Part shown: positions 15,909 to 16,380 of the stretch, in pieces
How the letters are laid out: each line of letters starts with the position of its first letter
Position numbering within the stretch: position 1 is the first letter of the stretch
Translations under genes and position numbers: made by a program
Notes under the pieces: model-generated
Database searches by the model: none
Told to the model about the DNA's origin: nothing
Seen by the model: only the letters and a program-made list of their open reading frames with translations
Origin: Stramenopiles sp. TOSAG23-2
Lineage: Eukaryota > Sar
Assembly: GCA_900128395.1 (NCBI GenBank)
Contig: LT649679.1
Coordinates: 1-16,380, forward strand
DNA: 16,380 nt
Direction: 5' to 3'

Positions 15909-16380
15909 ATGGCATCGTTAGTTACTGATGATAATAATAATACAACAACACCAGCAACGAGAAGAAGAACAACAGCGGCAACTGAAGAATCTGAGCAAAT
16001 GACCGATAATGAAATTCAACATTTTGAAGATTTACCTGGTATATTACAAATATGTATTGGTACTTCTACAAAACCAGGTCTCATAGCATATTTTGATGAT
16101 GATATACTTGCAATGATAAATATGTTTGCGAAAACATGTAAAAAATTTCTTGAATATGATCCCTTGCGTTCTTATTATTTTAGAGTTGTATTAGCAAAGA
16201 AATATGGAGTCAATTTTGATGACAGTAGAGTAATTTTGGATAGAAAGAACATTCGCGATGAAGATTTACAAAATATAGGTGAAGCATTGAAAGCAAACAA
16301 TACATTGACATACTTGGACCTAGATGATAACAATATTATTGATGTACAAAGTATTGGTGAATTGTTAAAAACAAACAATA
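15909..16380 (+). CDS. Leucine-rich-repeat protein, N-terminal part (runs off the window)
   Basis: The ATG at 15909 opens a frame that stays open to the right edge (157 codons visible). The first ~40 residues are polar and low-complexity (DDNNNTTTPATRRRTT). A helical domain follows (LPGILQICIG... to FRVVLAKKYGV), including FDDDILAMINMFAKTCKKF. From about residue 108 LRRs of the ribonuclease-inhibitor type begin: DEDLQNIGEALKANNTLTYL then DLDDNNIIDVQSIGELLKTNN. Such LRR proteins act as protein-binding scaffolds. The total repeat number and C-terminus are outside the window. No signal peptide is visible. Confidence 0.8.
   Translation, partial: MASLVTDDNNNTTTPATRRRTTAATEESEQMTDNEIQHFEDLPGILQICIGTSTKPGLIAYFDDDILAMINMFAKTCKKFLEYDPLRSYYFRVVLAKKYGVNFDDSRVILDRKNIRDEDLQNIGEALKANNTLTYLDLDDNNIIDVQSIGELLKTNN

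Noticed and set aside
1-16380. Mobile elements, CRISPR arrays, viral genes
   Set aside because: No transposase, reverse transcriptase, integrase, long terminal repeat, repeat-spacer array or viral hallmark gene was seen on either strand.

Overview
This is nuclear DNA from an AT-rich, gene-dense microbial eukaryote. Evidence: a spliceosomal intron with a TACTAAC branch site; a translocon-associated protein alpha subunit with an ER signal peptide; a mitochondrial ribosomal protein mL53 homologue; a SIR2 deacylase; a fungal-type sphingolipid C9-methyltransferase; many (TA)n tracts; and no bacterial operon structure. The ankyrin style (DKDGN-LPIHSA units), the LRR style and the sphingolipid enzymes are most like stramenopiles, possibly a diatom. 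That placement is an impression from memory, with moderate to low confidence.

Layout, left to right: AT-rich upstream DNA with a GC-rich patch (1-561); a large ankyrin-repeat gene on + with one 87-nt intron (562-3468); a 51-codon glutathione S-transferase N-terminal stub on + (3981-4136); TRAP-alpha on + (about 4613-5554), convergent with a six-EF-hand protein on - (6101-8242); a 1.45-kb divergent spacer; a membrane fatty-acid/sphingolipid-type desaturase on + (9699-10754), overlapping out of frame by 38 nt with a sphingolipid C9-methyltransferase on + (10717-12141); a possible 72-aa membrane protein on - (12747-12965), divergent from mL53 on + (13244-13543); a SIR2 gene on - (13882-15242), currently frameshifted; and the 5' part of a leucine-rich-repeat gene on + running off the right edge (from 15909).

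The most striking feature is a set of six exact, two-copy tandem duplications with periods of 114, 119, 102, 107, 147 and 113 bp, spread from 4.6 to 14.6 kb. They have almost no extra homology at the junctions. They double the TRAP-alpha signal peptide, the TRAP-alpha C-terminus with its 3' flank, 34 codons of the EF-hand protein, the 3' flank of the methyltransferase, and the SIR2 C-terminus. The sixth breaks the SIR2 frame. They add about 702 bp, roughly 4% of the window. Either the assembly joined overlapping contigs without merging them, or this genome generates short tandem duplications at a high rate. The sequence alone cannot decide, and it matters for every affected gene.

The most interesting biology is the desaturase/C9-methyltransferase pair. 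The second ORF starts inside the first with no room for a promoter or UTR, so the two are probably one fused bifunctional gene (one indel or a frameshift apart) or a dicistronic unit. Together they suggest modification of the sphingoid base of glucosylceramides. The other genes (ER translocation, calcium sensing, mitoribosome, protein deacylation) look like unrelated housekeeping or signalling neighbours.
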